Below, one piece after another: positions 43,431 to 52,834 of a stretch of 64,000 nt of DNA. Position 1 is the stretch's first letter. Each line of letters opens with the position of its first letter. Made by a program: the position numbers and the translations under genes. The notes below the pieces were generated by a model that ran no database searches, was not told the DNA's origin, and saw only the letters and a list, made by a program, of their open reading frames with translations. This stretch comes from Ochrobactrum sp. CM-21-5 (GTDB lineage: Bacteria; Pseudomonadota; Alphaproteobacteria; Rhizobiales; Rhizobiaceae). Location: assembly GCF_014253075.1 (NCBI RefSeq), contig NZ_JACLZJ010000001.1:1116001-1180000 (forward strand), read 5' to 3'.

Positions 43431-44600
43431 TCAGATGGCGGCAAAGCCTTTTTCCAGATCGGCGATCAGGTCGGTAATATCTTCCAGGCCGATCTGAAGT
43501 CGAATGACAGGGCCGGAATAGTCACCCTTTGCGACAGTACGGTCACCAAGCTTTACTTCCAGCGCAAGGCTTTCGTAGCCGCCCCAGGAATAGCCAAGGC
43601 CGAAAATTTCCAGCGCATCGAGAAACGCGTGTGCTTCCGCACTGCTGCCTTCGGAAAGCACAAAGGAGAAAATGCCGGACGAGCCGGTGAAATCGCGCTT
43701 CCAGAGTTCGTGGCCGGGATGGCTTTCGAGGGCCGGATGCAGGACGCGATCGACTGCCGGGTGCTGTTCCAGCCAGCGTGCGATTTCCAGCGCGCTTTTG
43801 CGATGATGCTCCAGCCGCACACCCATCGTGCGCAGCCCGCGCAGAACTTGGTAAGCATCATCCGGCGCCGCGCAGAGGCCAAGTGCGCCATGGGTTTCGA
43901 GAAGCTGCGGCCAGCATCTTTCATTGGCGGAAATGGTACCGAACAGGATATCGGAATGGCCGGAGGGATACTTCGTGGCCGCATGAATCGTAACGTCCAC
44001 GCCGAAGTCCAGCGCCTTGAAATAGATCGGCGTCGCCCAGGTATTGTCCATCATGACGATAGCGCCGCCCTTGTGCGCTTCTTCTGCTATGGCAGGAATA
44101 TCCTGAACTTCGAACGTGTTGGATGCTGGCGATTCCGTGAATACGACCTTGGTATTCGGTCGCATGAGGCTCGCAATGCCTGCGCCGATTTCCGGCTCGT
44201 AATATTCAACCTCGACACCCATGCGCTTGAGGACCGTATCGGCGAAATGACGGGTTGGATTGTAAATCGAATCGACAAACAGCGCATGATCACCGGGTGA
44301 AAGAAAGGCGAGCAACGGGACTGTTACAGCCGCGAGGCCTGAAGGCACGCAAACCGTACCGGCGGAGCCCTCCAACGCATCGATTGCCTTGCAAAGCGCA
44401 TCGGTAGTCGGCGTACCGCGTGTTCCGTAGGTATATTTCTGACCACCGGTCGTCATGGTCTCGGCATCGGGGAAAAGAACGGTGGAAGCACGCACGACGG
44501 GCGGGTTGACGAAGCCGTGATAGTCGCGCGGGGCATAGCCATCATGCGCGAGCCTTGTGTTTATACCCAGCTTCTTTGAGTTATCCTGCTGCTTAGCCAC
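43431..44600 (-). CDS. metC: Cystathionine beta-lyase
   Basis: PLP enzyme of the Cys/Met metabolism family that cleaves cystathionine to homocysteine, pyruvate and ammonia. YGTRGTPTTDALCKAIDALE, the PLP-phosphate and ring contacts (PSGLAAVTVPLLAFL; VVMMDNTW-like IVMMDNTWATPI) and the PLP lysine in HAATKYPSGHSD are present; SWGGYESLAL near the end is typical of MetC. The start chosen is a GTG (MAKQQDNSKK) preceded by GGAGG at seven bases; an ATG 36 bases upstream has no ribosome-binding site. In rhizobia metC lies upstream of aapJQMP, as here, with one gene between. Confidence 0.92.
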   Translation of the reverse strand: MAKQQDNSKKLGINTRLAHDGYAPRDYHGFVNPPVVRASTVLFPDAETMTTGGQKYTYGTRGTPTTDALCKAIDALEGSAGTVCVPSGLAAVTVPLLAFLSPGDHALFVDSIYNPTRHFADTVLKRMGVEVEYYEPEIGAGIASLMRPNTKVVFTESPASNTFEVQDIPAIAEEAHKGGAIVMMDNTWATPIYFKALDFGVDVTIHAATKYPSGHSDILFGTISANERCWPQLLETHGALGLCAAPDDAYQVLRGLRTMGVRLEHHRKSALEIARWLEQHPAVDRVLHPALESHPGHELWKRDFTGSSGIFSFVLSEGSSAEAHAFLDALEIFGLGYSWGGYESLALEVKLGDRTVAKGDYSGPVIRLQIGLEDITDLIADLEKGFAAI

Positions 44601-44715
44601 GAAATTGCCTCCAGACCGTGTTGCATGCTGATCCATTCGATAAGGCGCGTTGAGGCTGGATGCAACCTTGCGTCATATATGTTGCGTAATGACAGGAATG
44701 AAAAAGGATTCGGGC

Positions 44716-45483
44716 ATGACGGCGCAGGAAATGAAAACCGTTCTCCTTAATCCGGTACGGGCAGCACTGGAGCTTGTTCGGGCGCTGATACGCCCCGCTT
44801 ACAAAGGTGCGCCCTCGTCATGGACACTGGAAATGACAGCCGTCGCGGTCCTGCTCCCCTTTGTCATTCTGGTTTTGCATCTCTGGGATGCCGATATCAT
44901 CCGGGCGGCTGCGCAAAGCACGAATATTGTGATGGAAATTCTGCGCACGACAACAGATGCGATTCGCACGGTCGTCTGGCTTGGAGTGGCGCTGGTCGTC
45001 TGGCTGGCAACGGCATTTATGCTCTCGCCGTCATTTCGGGGAGGGATGCAGAATACGCTCGTAAAGCTCCACGGATGGGCAACGCTTGTGCTTTTCTCTA
45101 TTGTTGTTGGCAGTGTGCCTGTCGAAATCGGAAAACTCGCTATCGGCCGCGCGCGCCCGTTTCTTCTGGACGAAGTCGGGGCCGCCTATTTCTCGCCGTT
45201 CAACGGAAAATTTCTCTATGAGAGTTTCCCTTCGGGACATTCCATGATGGCGGGAATCATGATGGCGTCGCTCTGGATTTTCCTGCCGCGATGGCGAGTT
45301 TTGACCGTTCCGGCTTGTCTGCTTTTTGGCGTGAGCAGACTTGCCGCTGGTGCTCATTATCCCACTGATGTCGTTGCCGGGCTTGTTATCGGCTTCATTG
45401 CGGCGTGGTGGGTGGCGCGCTATCTGGCGACGCGAAATATTATTTTTTTGATTGATGATGAAAGTGCACTTCCAAGAGTTTGA
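44716..45483 (+). CDS. PAP2-family membrane phosphatase
   Basis: About 255 residues with five or six helices. All three PAP2 motifs are present: K-x6-R-P in KLAIGRARPF, PSGH in YESFPSGHSMMAG and S-R-x5-H-x3-D in SRLAAGAHYPTD. The family dephosphorylates lipid phosphates such as phosphatidylglycerophosphate, undecaprenyl diphosphate or lipid A. The start is uncertain: ATGs at 44689, 44698 and 44716 are in frame; the last has AAGG at the better distance. Divergent from metC. Confidence 0.88.
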   Translation: MTAQEMKTVLLNPVRAALELVRALIRPAYKGAPSSWTLEMTAVAVLLPFVILVLHLWDADIIRAAAQSTNIVMEILRTTTDAIRTVVWLGVALVVWLATAFMLSPSFRGGMQNTLVKLHGWATLVLFSIVVGSVPVEIGKLAIGRARPFLLDEVGAAYFSPFNGKFLYESFPSGHSMMAGIMMASLWIFLPRWRVLTVPACLLFGVSRLAAGAHYPTDVVAGLVIGFIAAWWVARYLATRNIIFLIDDESALPRV

Positions 45484-45940
45484 CTTCTCCCTATGGTGGT
45501 TTTTTATTGTTTGCACAACCGTAGTATAATAAATGTAACTATTTGTTATTGTTGTTATTATTGCTTGGTGGCTTCTCCTGTACATCGCTATCCGGTGTTG
45601 TGGACGGTTCTACCCAGAAATCGGGAAAATATGTAAAAAAATGAATATTTCCGGTTGTAACTTTTCGCGAAAGCACCGTGTCAGCCGAGTTATTATCTTG
45701 ACCAACGCCAAAATATCGCCTTCGATAAGATGGTGAAGGCGACAGGCATGTCACCGCGCCCAAAAATAAAATCGAAGGCCGAATAACGGTCTCGGGCGAG
45801 GGGTGGCCTGGTGTGAAGGCATGGGCTTGGGAGGTCACACGGCTTTTCCAGACAGTTTATGCGAAAAATAAAGCAACAGGAGACGCTTGGGACAGGCTTG
45901 TTCCGGCGCGTTCCAGGGAACAAAAAAGGTTGCAAGCCAG
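45484..45940. other. Intergenic region upstream of aapJ
   Basis: 457 bases with no supported gene. The first 180 bases are strikingly AT-rich and include a TTATTGTTGTTATTATTG tract; frames through it give only low-complexity Asn runs. The region should hold the aapJ promoter, and nitrogen control of aap is known in Rhizobium leguminosarum, but no clear sigma-54 (-24/-12) or sigma-70 box was found. Confidence 0.4.
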
Positions 45941-46972
45941 ATGAAAAAGACTGTTTTGACGGGTGTATTGGGTGCAGCGGCGCTGTTTTGCGCAGCTTCG
46001 GGAGCATCCGCAGATACGCTTTCCGATGTGAAGGCGAAGGGTTTTCTACAATGCGGTGTGAACACGGGTCTGCTTGGCTTTGCGTCGCCCGATGACAAGG
46101 GTGAATGGTCAGGCTTCGACGTCGATTATTGCCGTGCCGTCGCCGCTGCGATTTTCGGCGATCCGACCAAGGTGAAGTTTACGCCGCTCAACGCGAAGGA
46201 GCGTTTTACGGCGTTGCAGTCCGGCGAGGTGGATGTTCTGATCCGCAACACGACCTGGACGATCAGCCGCGATACCTCACTCGGCCTCGATTTCCCGGGC
46301 GTCAATTACTTTGACGGTCAGGGCTTCATGATCAACTCCAAGAAGCTCTCCGGCATCAATTCTGCACTTCAGCTTTCCGGTGCGTCCATCTGCGTTCAGG
46401 CGGGCACGACAACCGAGCTGAACATGGCCGACTACTTCCGCGCCAACAAGATGGAATACAATCCGGTTGTCTTTGAAAAACTGGAAGAGGCGAATGCCGC
46501 CTATGACTCCGGTCGTTGCGATGCCTACACGACCGACCAGTCGGGCCTTTATTCGACCCGCCTGACGCTGGCGAACCCGGACGATCATGTGGTTCTTCCT
46601 GAAATCATCTCCAAGGAGCCGCTGGGGCCGGCAGTTCGTCAGGGCGATTCGCAATGGGCCGACGTAATCCGCTGGACGCACTTTGCGCTTCTCAATGCTG
46701 AAGAATTCGGCATTACGCAGGCCAATGTGGACGAGATGAAGAAGTCCGACAATCCGGAAATCAAGCGTCTTCTCGGTGTGGAAGCTGATACCAAGATCGG
46801 TACGGATCTGGGTCTTTCCAACGACTGGGTTGTCAATATCATCAAGGGTGTGGGCAATTACGGCGAAATTTTCGAGCGCAATCTGGGCGCAGGCAGCCCG
46901 CTGAAGATCGCGCGCGGCATCAACGCCCAATGGACGAAGGGCGGTTTGCAATACGGTATGCCGATCCGTTGA
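45941..46972 (+). CDS. aapJ: General L-amino acid ABC transporter, binding protein AapJ
   Basis: Periplasmic solute-binding protein of 343 residues. Signal peptide MKKTVLTGVLGAAALFCAA is cleaved near ASADTLS. VKAKGFLQCGVNTGLLGFAS, GFDVDYCRAVAAAIFGDPTK, LIRNTTWTISRDTSLGLDFP and the C-terminal SNDWVVNIIKGVGNYGEIFE are AapJ/BztA signatures; this group is longer than HisJ-type binding proteins. It opens the aapJQMP operon, which in R. leguminosarum takes up a wide range of L-amino acids and influences efflux. The start is the ATG giving the standard signal peptide. Confidence 0.96.
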   Translation: MKKTVLTGVLGAAALFCAASGASADTLSDVKAKGFLQCGVNTGLLGFASPDDKGEWSGFDVDYCRAVAAAIFGDPTKVKFTPLNAKERFTALQSGEVDVLIRNTTWTISRDTSLGLDFPGVNYFDGQGFMINSKKLSGINSALQLSGASICVQAGTTTELNMADYFRANKMEYNPVVFEKLEEANAAYDSGRCDAYTTDQSGLYSTRLTLANPDDHVVLPEIISKEPLGPAVRQGDSQWADVIRWTHFALLNAEEFGITQANVDEMKKSDNPEIKRLLGVEADTKIGTDLGLSNDWVVNIIKGVGNYGEIFERNLGAGSPLKIARGINAQWTKGGLQYGMPIR

Positions 46973-46999
46973 GGACGGTGGCTTTACGTGCCGATACAA

Positions 47000-47028
47000 G
47001 GCGGGTGTTTCGGCGCCCGCCGGATTTT
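47000..47028 (+). terminator. Attenuator-like hairpin after aapJ
   Basis: GGCGGG and CCCGCC pair across a 10-base loop, followed by GGATTTTTC. Partial termination here would give more binding protein than permease. Confidence 0.6.
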
Positions 47029-47054
47029 TCGGCTCTATAAGAAACTCAACCCAT

Positions 47055-47076
47055 GCCTTGCAGGTTTCTGCAAGGC
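47055..47076 (+). repeat. Second hairpin in the aapJ-aapQ gap
   Basis: Perfect 9-base stem GCCTTGCAG with loop GTTT. No T run follows, so it is more likely a stability element at the aapJ message end than a terminator. Confidence 0.65.
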
Positions 47077-47189
47077 AGAACGGTTCGGCATTCTGCGCAT
47101 GATCCACGAGACCGTTGCCTGGGCATTGCCTCCGGGTAAATGGCTTTTATCAAGGGATGCGTGGAAAGCCGGAAAGATACAGGGAACAT

Positions 47190-48383
47190 ATGGCTTCCTA
47201 TTCTGCAACCGAACGCCGCCGCAGCAGCGGCGGAACTTCGCTCCTGTACGATCCGCGCGTTCGCGGTATTTTTTATCAGGTCGTGGTCTTTGCTGCGATT
47301 GTGGGTTTTATCTACTGGATCGTCGGAAATACGATTACCAACCTCCAGCGGGCAAACATTGCGTCAGGCTTCGGCTTCCTGAATGGCCGAGCCGGCTTCG
47401 ATGTCAGCCAGAGCCTTATCCAGTATTCCAGTGATTCCACCTATGGCCGGGCTATTCTGGTCGGATTGCTGAACACGCTTTACGTTGCTGGCCTTGGCGT
47501 CATCACCGCTTCGGTGATCGGGTTTCTGGTCGGCATCGGGCGTCTTTCCCATAATTGGCTGATCCGCAAGATTTGCACGGTCTATGTCGAGATCTTCCGC
47601 AATATTCCGCCGCTTCTGGTCATTTTCTTCTGGTATTTCGGTGTTCTGTCGGTTTTGCCGCAAGCGCGTGAAAGCCTGTCCCTGCCATTGGGCACCTATC
47701 TCAACAATCGTGGTTTCTTCATGCCTTCTCCTGTGTGGGGCGAGGGGGCGTGGCTGCTGCCGGTCGCATTGCTGCTTGGTGTCGCCGCTTCGTTCGTGAT
47801 CGGCCGCTGGGGACGTCGCAGACAGATGGCGACGGGGCAGATTTTCCATACGGTGCGCGTGTCGGTGGCCCTTATCATCGGATTGCCGCTGCTGGCGCTT
47901 GTGGCCACAGGCTTCCCGGTTTCGTTCGATTTTCCCAAGCTTGGGACCTTCAACCTGACCGGCGGCGCACAGGTGAAACCTGAATTTCTGGCGCTCTATC
48001 TGGCTTTGTCCTTCTACACGGCGTCATTCATTGCCGAAACCGTGCGCGCCGGTGTCCTGGGGGTCAACAAAGGGCAGACGGAGGCAGCTTATGCGGTCGG
48101 TTTGCGTCCCGGCCAGACGATGCGCCTCATCATCGTACCGCAGGCGCTGCGCATCATCATCCCACCGCTTTCGAGCCAGTATCTGAACCTGATCAAGAAC
48201 TCCTCGCTGGCCATTGCCATCGGCTATCCCGACCTCGTTGCCATCGGTGGCACTATCCTCAACCAGACCGGCCAGTCGGTTGAAGTGGTGGCCATCTGGA
48301 TGGTGATCTATCTCGGCATCAGCCTGATTACTTCGGCTCTCATGAACTGGTTCAACGCCAAGATGGCGTTGGTGGAGAGATGA
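47190..48383 (+). CDS. aapQ: General L-amino acid ABC transporter permease AapQ
   Basis: Inner-membrane permease of 397 residues, longer than HisQ types because of extra helices, as usual for AapQ/BztB. The HisMQ-type start [19 protein letters not shown], the loop [18 protein letters not shown] and the cytoplasmic EAA motif [20 protein letters not shown], which contacts the ATPase, are clear. The ATG used follows AGGGAAC; in-frame codons upstream look non-coding. It overlaps aapM by 4 bases. Confidence 0.95.
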   Translation: MASYSATERRRSSGGTSLLYDPRVRGIFYQVVVFAAIVGFIYWIVGNTITNLQRANIASGFGFLNGRAGFDVSQSLIQYSSDSTYGRAILVGLLNTLYVAGLGVITASVIGFLVGIGRLSHNWLIRKICTVYVEIFRNIPPLLVIFFWYFGVLSVLPQARESLSLPLGTYLNNRGFFMPSPVWGEGAWLLPVALLLGVAASFVIGRWGRRRQMATGQIFHTVRVSVALIIGLPLLALVATGFPVSFDFPKLGTFNLTGGAQVKPEFLALYLALSFYTASFIAETVRAGVLGVNKGQTEAAYAVGLRPGQTMRLIIVPQALRIIIPPLSSQYLNLIKNSSLAIAIGYPDLVAIGGTILNQTGQSVEVVAIWMVIYLGISLITSALMNWFNAKMALVER

Positions 48384-49543
48384 CCATGGAAAACGCTGAT
48401 CTCCAATATGTCCGCTCGCAAATGGTTGAAGACGAGGCGCCGCCGCGTTCGGTGCTGGGCCTGTCACACTGGCTGCGCGTCAACCTTTTTGCCACGCCTG
48501 TCGACGCGGCGCTGACAATTTTTGCCTTGTTCGTGCTGGTCTGGTTCATTCCGCCGATGATCGAATGGCTGTTCGTCAATGCGGCCTGGACCGGCACGGA
48601 CCGTTCGGCCTGCCTGACCGTCGCCCAGGGTGGCGCGCAGCCGGAAGGCTGGTCCGGGGCCTGCTGGGCTTTCGTCAATGCCAAGTTTCAGCAATTCATC
48701 TACGGGCGCTATCCCTTTGATCAACGCTGGCGCGTCGATCTTACCGCTGCTCTGTTCGTACTGCTGCTTGTGCCGCTCCTGATACCGAAGGTGCCGCAAA
48801 AGGCACTCAATGCGATATTGTTCTTCTTCGTACTGCCGGTTGTGGCCTTCTTCCTGCTGGCTGGCGGCTGGTTTGGGCTTCCTTATGTGGAAACTCCACT
48901 TTGGGGTGGCCTTCTGGTTACGCTGGTGCTCTCTTTCGTGGGCATCGCGGTTTCGCTGCCGCTTGGCATTCTGCTGGCGCTTGGGCGTCGGTCGCACCTG
49001 CCGGTCATCAAGACCTTCTCCATCATTTTCATCGAAATGGTGCGCGGCGTGCCGCTGGTTACGGTGCTTTTCATGGCCAGCGTCATGCTGCCGCTGTTCC
49101 TGCCGCCGGGCGTCACATTCGACAAGCTGCTGCGCGCGCTGATCGGCGTTGCTCTTTTCGCGTCGGCCTATATGGCGGAAGTGGTGCGCGGCGGCCTTCA
49201 GGCTATCCCGCGCGGGCAGTATGAAGGGGCGGATGCGCTTGGCTTGAGCTATTGGCAGAAGACGGGACTGATCGTCTTGCCACAGGCTTTGAAACTGGTG
49301 ATTCCGGGTATCGTGAACACCTTCATCGGTCTCTTCAAGGATACCAGCCTGGTCTACATCATCGGCATGTTCGATCTCTTGGGTATCGTTCGCCAGAATT
49401 TCTCCGACGCTAACTGGGCTTCTCCGCAGACGCCCGCCACAGGCCTGATCTTTGCAGGTTTCGTTTTCTGGATTTTCTGTTTCGCGATGTCGCGATACTC
49501 TATATTCATGGAACGAAGGCTCGACACGGGTCATAAACGATAA
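48380..49543 (+). CDS. aapM: General L-amino acid ABC transporter permease AapM
   Basis: Second permease, 387 residues. [20 protein letters not shown], the helix set [20 protein letters not shown] and the EAA region [20 protein letters not shown] show the HisMQ family. A periplasmic loop containing [21 protein letters not shown] between the first helices is typical of AapM/BztC. Start and aapQ stop overlap (ATGA), so the two permeases are made in equal amounts. Confidence 0.95.
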   Translation: MTMENADLQYVRSQMVEDEAPPRSVLGLSHWLRVNLFATPVDAALTIFALFVLVWFIPPMIEWLFVNAAWTGTDRSACLTVAQGGAQPEGWSGACWAFVNAKFQQFIYGRYPFDQRWRVDLTAALFVLLLVPLLIPKVPQKALNAILFFFVLPVVAFFLLAGGWFGLPYVETPLWGGLLVTLVLSFVGIAVSLPLGILLALGRRSHLPVIKTFSIIFIEMVRGVPLVTVLFMASVMLPLFLPPGVTFDKLLRALIGVALFASAYMAEVVRGGLQAIPRGQYEGADALGLSYWQKTGLIVLPQALKLVIPGIVNTFIGLFKDTSLVYIIGMFDLLGIVRQNFSDANWASPQTPATGLIFAGFVFWIFCFAMSRYSIFMERRLDTGHKR

Positions 49544-49557
49544 GAATAAAGGGAATT

Positions 49558-50373
49558 ATGGAAATGAGTGCACAAAGCGCCCTCCAGCAAACCGAGCTCG
49601 GTGTCGAAGTCGATCGTTCGAAAATGCAGGTTTCCAAAACCGATGTCGCCATAGAAATCACCAACATGCACAAATGGTATGGTGAGTTCCACGTGCTGCG
49701 CGACATCAATCTGAAGGTCATGCGGGGCGAGCGTATCGTGGTTGCAGGACCATCGGGTTCGGGAAAGTCCACGATGATCCGTTGCATCAATCGTCTGGAA
49801 GAGCACCAGAAGGGACAGATCGTCGTCGATAATATCGAGCTTACCAACGATCTGAAGAAGATCGATGAAGTGCGCCGCGAAGTCGGCATGGTGTTTCAGC
49901 ACTTCAATCTCTTTCCGCATCTGACGATTCTGGAAAATTGCACGCTGGCCCCGATTTGGGTGCGCAAGATGCCGAAGAAGCAGGCCGAAGAGGTCGCGAT
50001 GCATTATCTTGCGCGCGTGAAGATACCGGAACAGGCCAACAAATATCCGGGGCAGCTTTCGGGCGGCCAGCAGCAGCGCGTGGCGATTGCCCGTGCGCTG
50101 TGCATGAATCCCAAAGTCATGCTGTTTGACGAGCCCACCTCGGCCCTCGATCCGGAAATGGTAAAGGAAGTACTGGATACGATGGTGGGCCTTGCTGCCG
50201 AAGGCATGACCATGATCTGCGTGACGCATGAAATGGGCTTTGCCCGTCAGGTCGCCAATCGCGTGATTTTCATGGATCAGGGGCAAATTGTCGAGCAGAA
50301 CTCGCCGAATGAGTTCTTCGACAATCCGCAGCATGAGCGCACGAAACTGTTCCTCAGCCAGATATTGCACTGA
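49558..50373 (+). CDS. aapP: General L-amino acid ABC transporter ATPase AapP
   Basis: 271-residue ABC ATPase of the polar amino acid type. Walker A is GPSGSGKST, the Q-loop FQHFNLFPH, the signature [13 protein letters not shown] and Walker [15 protein letters not shown], followed by the switch histidine in VTHEMGF. A 30-residue N-terminal extension precedes the conserved [13 protein letters not shown]. It follows aapM after 14 bases and is closed by a terminator. Confidence 0.96.
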   Translation: MEMSAQSALQQTELGVEVDRSKMQVSKTDVAIEITNMHKWYGEFHVLRDINLKVMRGERIVVAGPSGSGKSTMIRCINRLEEHQKGQIVVDNIELTNDLKKIDEVRREVGMVFQHFNLFPHLTILENCTLAPIWVRKMPKKQAEEVAMHYLARVKIPEQANKYPGQLSGGQQQRVAIARALCMNPKVMLFDEPTSALDPEMVKEVLDTMVGLAAEGMTMICVTHEMGFARQVANRVIFMDQGQIVEQNSPNEFFDNPQHERTKLFLSQILH

Positions 50374-50395
50374 CCGGCTTTATAAGCTTTGAATC

Positions 50396-50428
50396 AAAAC
50401 ACCCGTCCAATCAGGCGGGTGTTTTGCT
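50396..50428. terminator. Terminator of the aap operon
   Basis: Ten-base arms AAAACACCCG and CGGGTGTTTT around a 10-base loop, followed by GCTTTATT. It also lies right at the end of the convergent VOC pseudogene and could serve both. Confidence 0.85.
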
Positions 50429-50805
50429 TTATTCTTCGTGCGATCCTTCGCAGAACTGGATGCGGTTTCCAAAGGGATCGATCACGTTCATCACGCGCCC
50501 CCAAGGTTCGTTCTCTCGATACTCGGGCGCATGTAGCGATAGCCCCGCACACTGATCTCTTTGTGCAACGCTTCGACGTCCCGCATGCGTACGAAAATAT
50601 TGGCGCCGGGGCTTCCGTCGCCATGATGTTCGCTTAAATGCAGCACCAGGCCATCCCGCGAAACCTGCATGTAAAGCGGCATGCTCTCGGCAAATCGATG
50701 TTCCCAATCCAGTTTGAAGCCAAGAAAGTCGAGATAGAATTCTCTGGCTTTCTCGATATCGAAAATACGGAATACCGGACAGGTCTGTTCAAAATGAATT
50801 GTCAT
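50429..50805 (-). pseudogene. Frameshifted VOC/glyoxalase superfamily gene
   Basis: Two frames together make one VOC protein. The first, from ATG at 50805, reads MTIHFEQTCPVFRIFDIEKA through GYRYMRPSIERTNLGGA and stops. The second continues in another frame with PWGRVMNVIDPFGNRIQFCE, the standard C-terminal strand with its metal-binding glutamate. The shift lies near 50500-50515, in a run of G. The remainder would be a glyoxalase/bleomycin-resistance-like protein of about 125 residues. Either the gene is broken or the base run is a sequencing error. Confidence 0.75.
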
Positions 50806-50854
50806 TCTGGAGCACCTTTGCGACTGATCGCTGTGGAAGTTCACGGGAGATGTC

Positions 50855-51262
50855 ATGACGAATTTTCAATGGGCGGAGAAACTCGCGCCTGAGCAATATC
50901 GCGAATTTTATGAGTTCTATAGTAAGGAATGGTGGACGAAAGAGAGGACGGCGGAAGACGTTGCGCACATGCTTGCCCACTGCGACGTGCTGATCGTTTG
51001 TCTCGATGCGGACGGCAGGATCGCAGGCTTTGCCCGTGTATTGAGCGACTTTACGTTCAAAGCTATGATTTTCGATGTGATCGTGGCGGAGCGGTATCGC
51101 GGACATGGGCTGGGACCAGCACTTGTCGAACGCATTCTTCGCCACGAACGTTTAAAGCGCGTGAAAAGCTTCGAGCTTTATTGCCCCGACAGGCTGGCGC
51201 CATTTTATGAAAAACTCGGTTTTGTCAAAGGCACTTCGTCGCTGCTTTTCAAACAGCCATAG
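50855..51262 (+). CDS. GNAT family N-acetyltransferase
   Basis: 135 residues. The acetyl-CoA pyrophosphate loop is seen in VAERYRGHGLGPALVERIL (R/Q-x-x-G-x-G/A), preceded by the strand pair IVCLDADGRIAGFARVLSD and followed by LYCPDRLAPFYEKLGF, the common GNAT ending. The substrate is unknown. It is divergent from the VOC pseudogene and convergent with an ArsR gene one base past its stop. Confidence 0.88.
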   Translation: MTNFQWAEKLAPEQYREFYEFYSKEWWTKERTAEDVAHMLAHCDVLIVCLDADGRIAGFARVLSDFTFKAMIFDVIVAERYRGHGLGPALVERILRHERLKRVKSFELYCPDRLAPFYEKLGFVKGTSSLLFKQP

Positions 51263-51263
51263 C

Positions 51264-51599
51264 TCAATCTTCCACGAAATGGCACAGACGTTGCAATGCG
51301 TCGTCCCACTGCGCCGAAACGGTCGCCAGATAGGTGCGGGCATCGACGAGCGGAGCAGGATGCAGGCGGAACCGGCTTTCGCGACCGACTTTTTCTCGTT
51401 CCACCAGTCCAGCCTGCTCCAGAACCGTCAGGTGCTTGGTTACGGCTTGCCGAGTAATGCTGCCGTTCTGCGAAAGAGCAACGATGGACCGGCTTGTACC
51501 GTCGCTCAGCGTTTTGACGAGCGCCAGCCGGGTCGGATCGGCCAGCGCTGCAAAAATGGTAGAGATCTCTATGCTCTGCATAACTGCGTTTTCGTTCAT
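51264..51599 (-). CDS. ArsR-family transcriptional regulator
   Basis: 111-residue winged-helix protein: FAALADPTRLALVKTLSDG, recognition helix ITRQAVTKHLTVLEQAGLVE and wing EREKVGRESRFRLHP. No cysteine-rich metal site of the classical ArsR kind is seen; there is a single Cys near the end. Regulators paired with an SRPBCC gene like this are common and usually control that operon. Its start overlaps the SRPBCC stop by 4 bases. Confidence 0.92.
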   Translation of the reverse strand: MNENAVMQSIEISTIFAALADPTRLALVKTLSDGTSRSIVALSQNGSITRQAVTKHLTVLEQAGLVEREKVGRESRFRLHPAPLVDARTYLATVSAQWDDALQRLCHFVED

Positions 51600-52066
51600 T
51601 TCTCAACATAAGCCTTGATGTTGCCGACCTGCTCTTCCCAACCGCCTTCGTTCATCCGCAGTGCCAGAGGGCGGCGTTCTGCGGGCAAGGCGTCGAAACC
51701 ACTCTCGATGACGGTCAATCGTGTTCCCGCATCAATGGGCTCCAGCCTGAACTCAACCAGCGTCGGCGGCTCCTTGGAATAGTCCGTATCGCGATCCACA
51801 GCATAAGGATGCCATGTGAAGGCGAAATAATGCGGGGCCTTCATCTCCTTGATGAAGGATTCCCAAGGCTCGTGTTCAAAGCCGGGATAAGTCATGCGGC
51901 CGATGGAACGGGTGCCGGCAATGAATGGGCCATCAATCTTCACCTGAAACCAGGTTCCGAATTCTTCGTGGTCGGTCAAGGCGCGCCATACGCGATCAAT
52001 GCCGGCGCGAATATCGACAGTTTTTTCGATATGGTTTGTCTTGCTGGTGACAGTCATGGCATTCAT
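51596..52066 (-). CDS. SRPBCC (AHSA1-like) domain protein
   Basis: 156 residues of the START/Bet v1-like fold that forms a hydrophobic pocket: IEKTVDIRAGIDRVWRALTD, FGTWFQVKIDGPF, YFAFTWHPYAVDRD, PTLVEFRLEPIDAGTRLTVI and GGWEEQVGNIKAYVEK. Members bind lipids or aromatic ligands; the function here is unknown. It is the first gene of a two-gene unit with arsR. Two in-frame ATGs three codons apart are both possible; the second has AAGAAGG at the better distance. Confidence 0.9.
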   Translation of the reverse strand: MNAMTVTSKTNHIEKTVDIRAGIDRVWRALTDHEEFGTWFQVKIDGPFIAGTRSIGRMTYPGFEHEPWESFIKEMKAPHYFAFTWHPYAVDRDTDYSKEPPTLVEFRLEPIDAGTRLTVIESGFDALPAERRPLALRMNEGGWEEQVGNIKAYVEK

Positions 52067-52078
52067 CCTTCTTAATTG

Positions 52079-52094
52079 GCAACTTTATGGTTGC
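52079..52094. promoter_or_regulatory. Operator copy A (SRPBCC-arsR promoter)
   Basis: GCAACTTTATGGTTGC, itself a dyad (GCAAC/GTTGC around six bases). It lies just downstream of the proposed -10 box of the SRPBCC-arsR unit. Confidence 0.65.
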
Positions 52095-52095
52095 T

Positions 52096-52123
52096 AATTT
52101 ACAGGAGATCAAAAATTACGCAA
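52096..52123 (-). promoter_or_regulatory. Candidate promoter of SRPBCC-arsR
   Basis: On the minus strand a -35 box TTGCGT and a -10 box TAAATT are separated by 16 bases and point to the SRPBCC gene. The -35 box overlaps operator copy B, and copy A follows the -10 box, a layout suited to repression. Confidence 0.45.
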
Positions 52124-52135
52124 CCATAAAGTTGC
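52120..52135. promoter_or_regulatory. Operator copy B (inverted)
   Basis: GCAACCATAAAGTTGC is the exact reverse complement of copy A; the centres are 41 bases apart, close to four helical turns. It ends four bases before the HxlR stop codon. Confidence 0.65.
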
Positions 52136-52138
52136 ATT

Positions 52139-52834
52139 TTATGCTGGTGCTTTATCAGGAAGGGGGAAGAGCGTCACAAACATCTCCGCCAGCGTGCGAT
52201 CGCCTGTGACGGTCAACACGCAGGCTGCTTCAAGAGCCGAGAGGGGCTGGCCACCATAAATGGCGGCCGCCAGCATGCGCGGCGAACCGTTGAACGACAC
52301 GTCAGGGCGTTCCGGCATGCCGCGTGTGATTTCCAGTTGGTCGTCATGCAGGTGGGCGGCAAAATCCTCGCCGTCAAGTCGAAGGCCGATGATTGCCTCC
52401 ATGCCATGCGATCGACTGCTGTCCATCATGGTGCGTAGCGAAAGCAGAAAGGAGGTGACAGAAATCGGCAGATTCGGATCATGGCTGGGGGAACGCGCCG
52501 CCCATCGGCCAAGGGCCTGCAGGATAGGCTCGCTTTCATAGCCCCATTCTGTCAGCTCATAGACTTGTACCGACGCGGGCGGCGGAAGTTTTGTCTTGCG
52601 CAGAATGCCTGCCTCTTCCAGTCCTTCCAGCCGTTGGGTTAGCACATTCGCGCTGATTCCGGGCAAATCCGAGCGCAAATCACCGAAGCGTTTCGGCCCG
52701 AGCATCAATTCGCGCATAATGAGAAGGGCCCAGCGTTCCCCAATTAAATCAAGGGCATGAGCCGCCGCGCAAGCATCGTCATAGCGGCGGCGTCCAGCGG
52801 TTTTTTCTCGTTTGGTTGTTTTTTCTAACTTCAT
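52139..52834 (-). CDS. HxlR-type regulator with an SCP2-like C-terminal domain
   Basis: About 231 residues. The winged helix-turn-helix HxlR domain fills the first 110 or so (HALDLIGERWALLIMRELML, GPKRFGDLRSDLPGISANVL, RLEGLEEAGILRKT). The rest looks like an SCP2-type ligand domain (IIGLRLDGEDFAAHLHDDQL; SFNGSPRMLAAAIYGGQPLS; FVTLFPLPD), a two-domain layout known in this family. The ATG at 52834 lies within operator copy C; another in-frame ATG at 52861 adds nine residues. The location implies autoregulation. Confidence 0.88.
   Translation of the reverse strand: MKLEKTTKREKTAGRRRYDDACAAAHALDLIGERWALLIMRELMLGPKRFGDLRSDLPGISANVLTQRLEGLEEAGILRKTKLPPPASVQVYELTEWGYESEPILQALGRWAARSPSHDPNLPISVTSFLLSLRTMMDSSRSHGMEAIIGLRLDGEDFAAHLHDDQLEITRGMPERPDVSFNGSPRMLAAAIYGGQPLSALEAACVLTVTGDRTLAEMFVTLFPLPDKAPA

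Noticed and set aside
43175-44700. SAM riboswitch upstream of metC
   Set aside because: The short region before metC has only a ribosome-binding site and no SAM-riboswitch core was recognised.
45539-45838. Minus-strand frames upstream of aapJ
   Set aside because: They run through an AT-rich tract and encode Asn runs; no ribosome-binding site and no similarity to any family.
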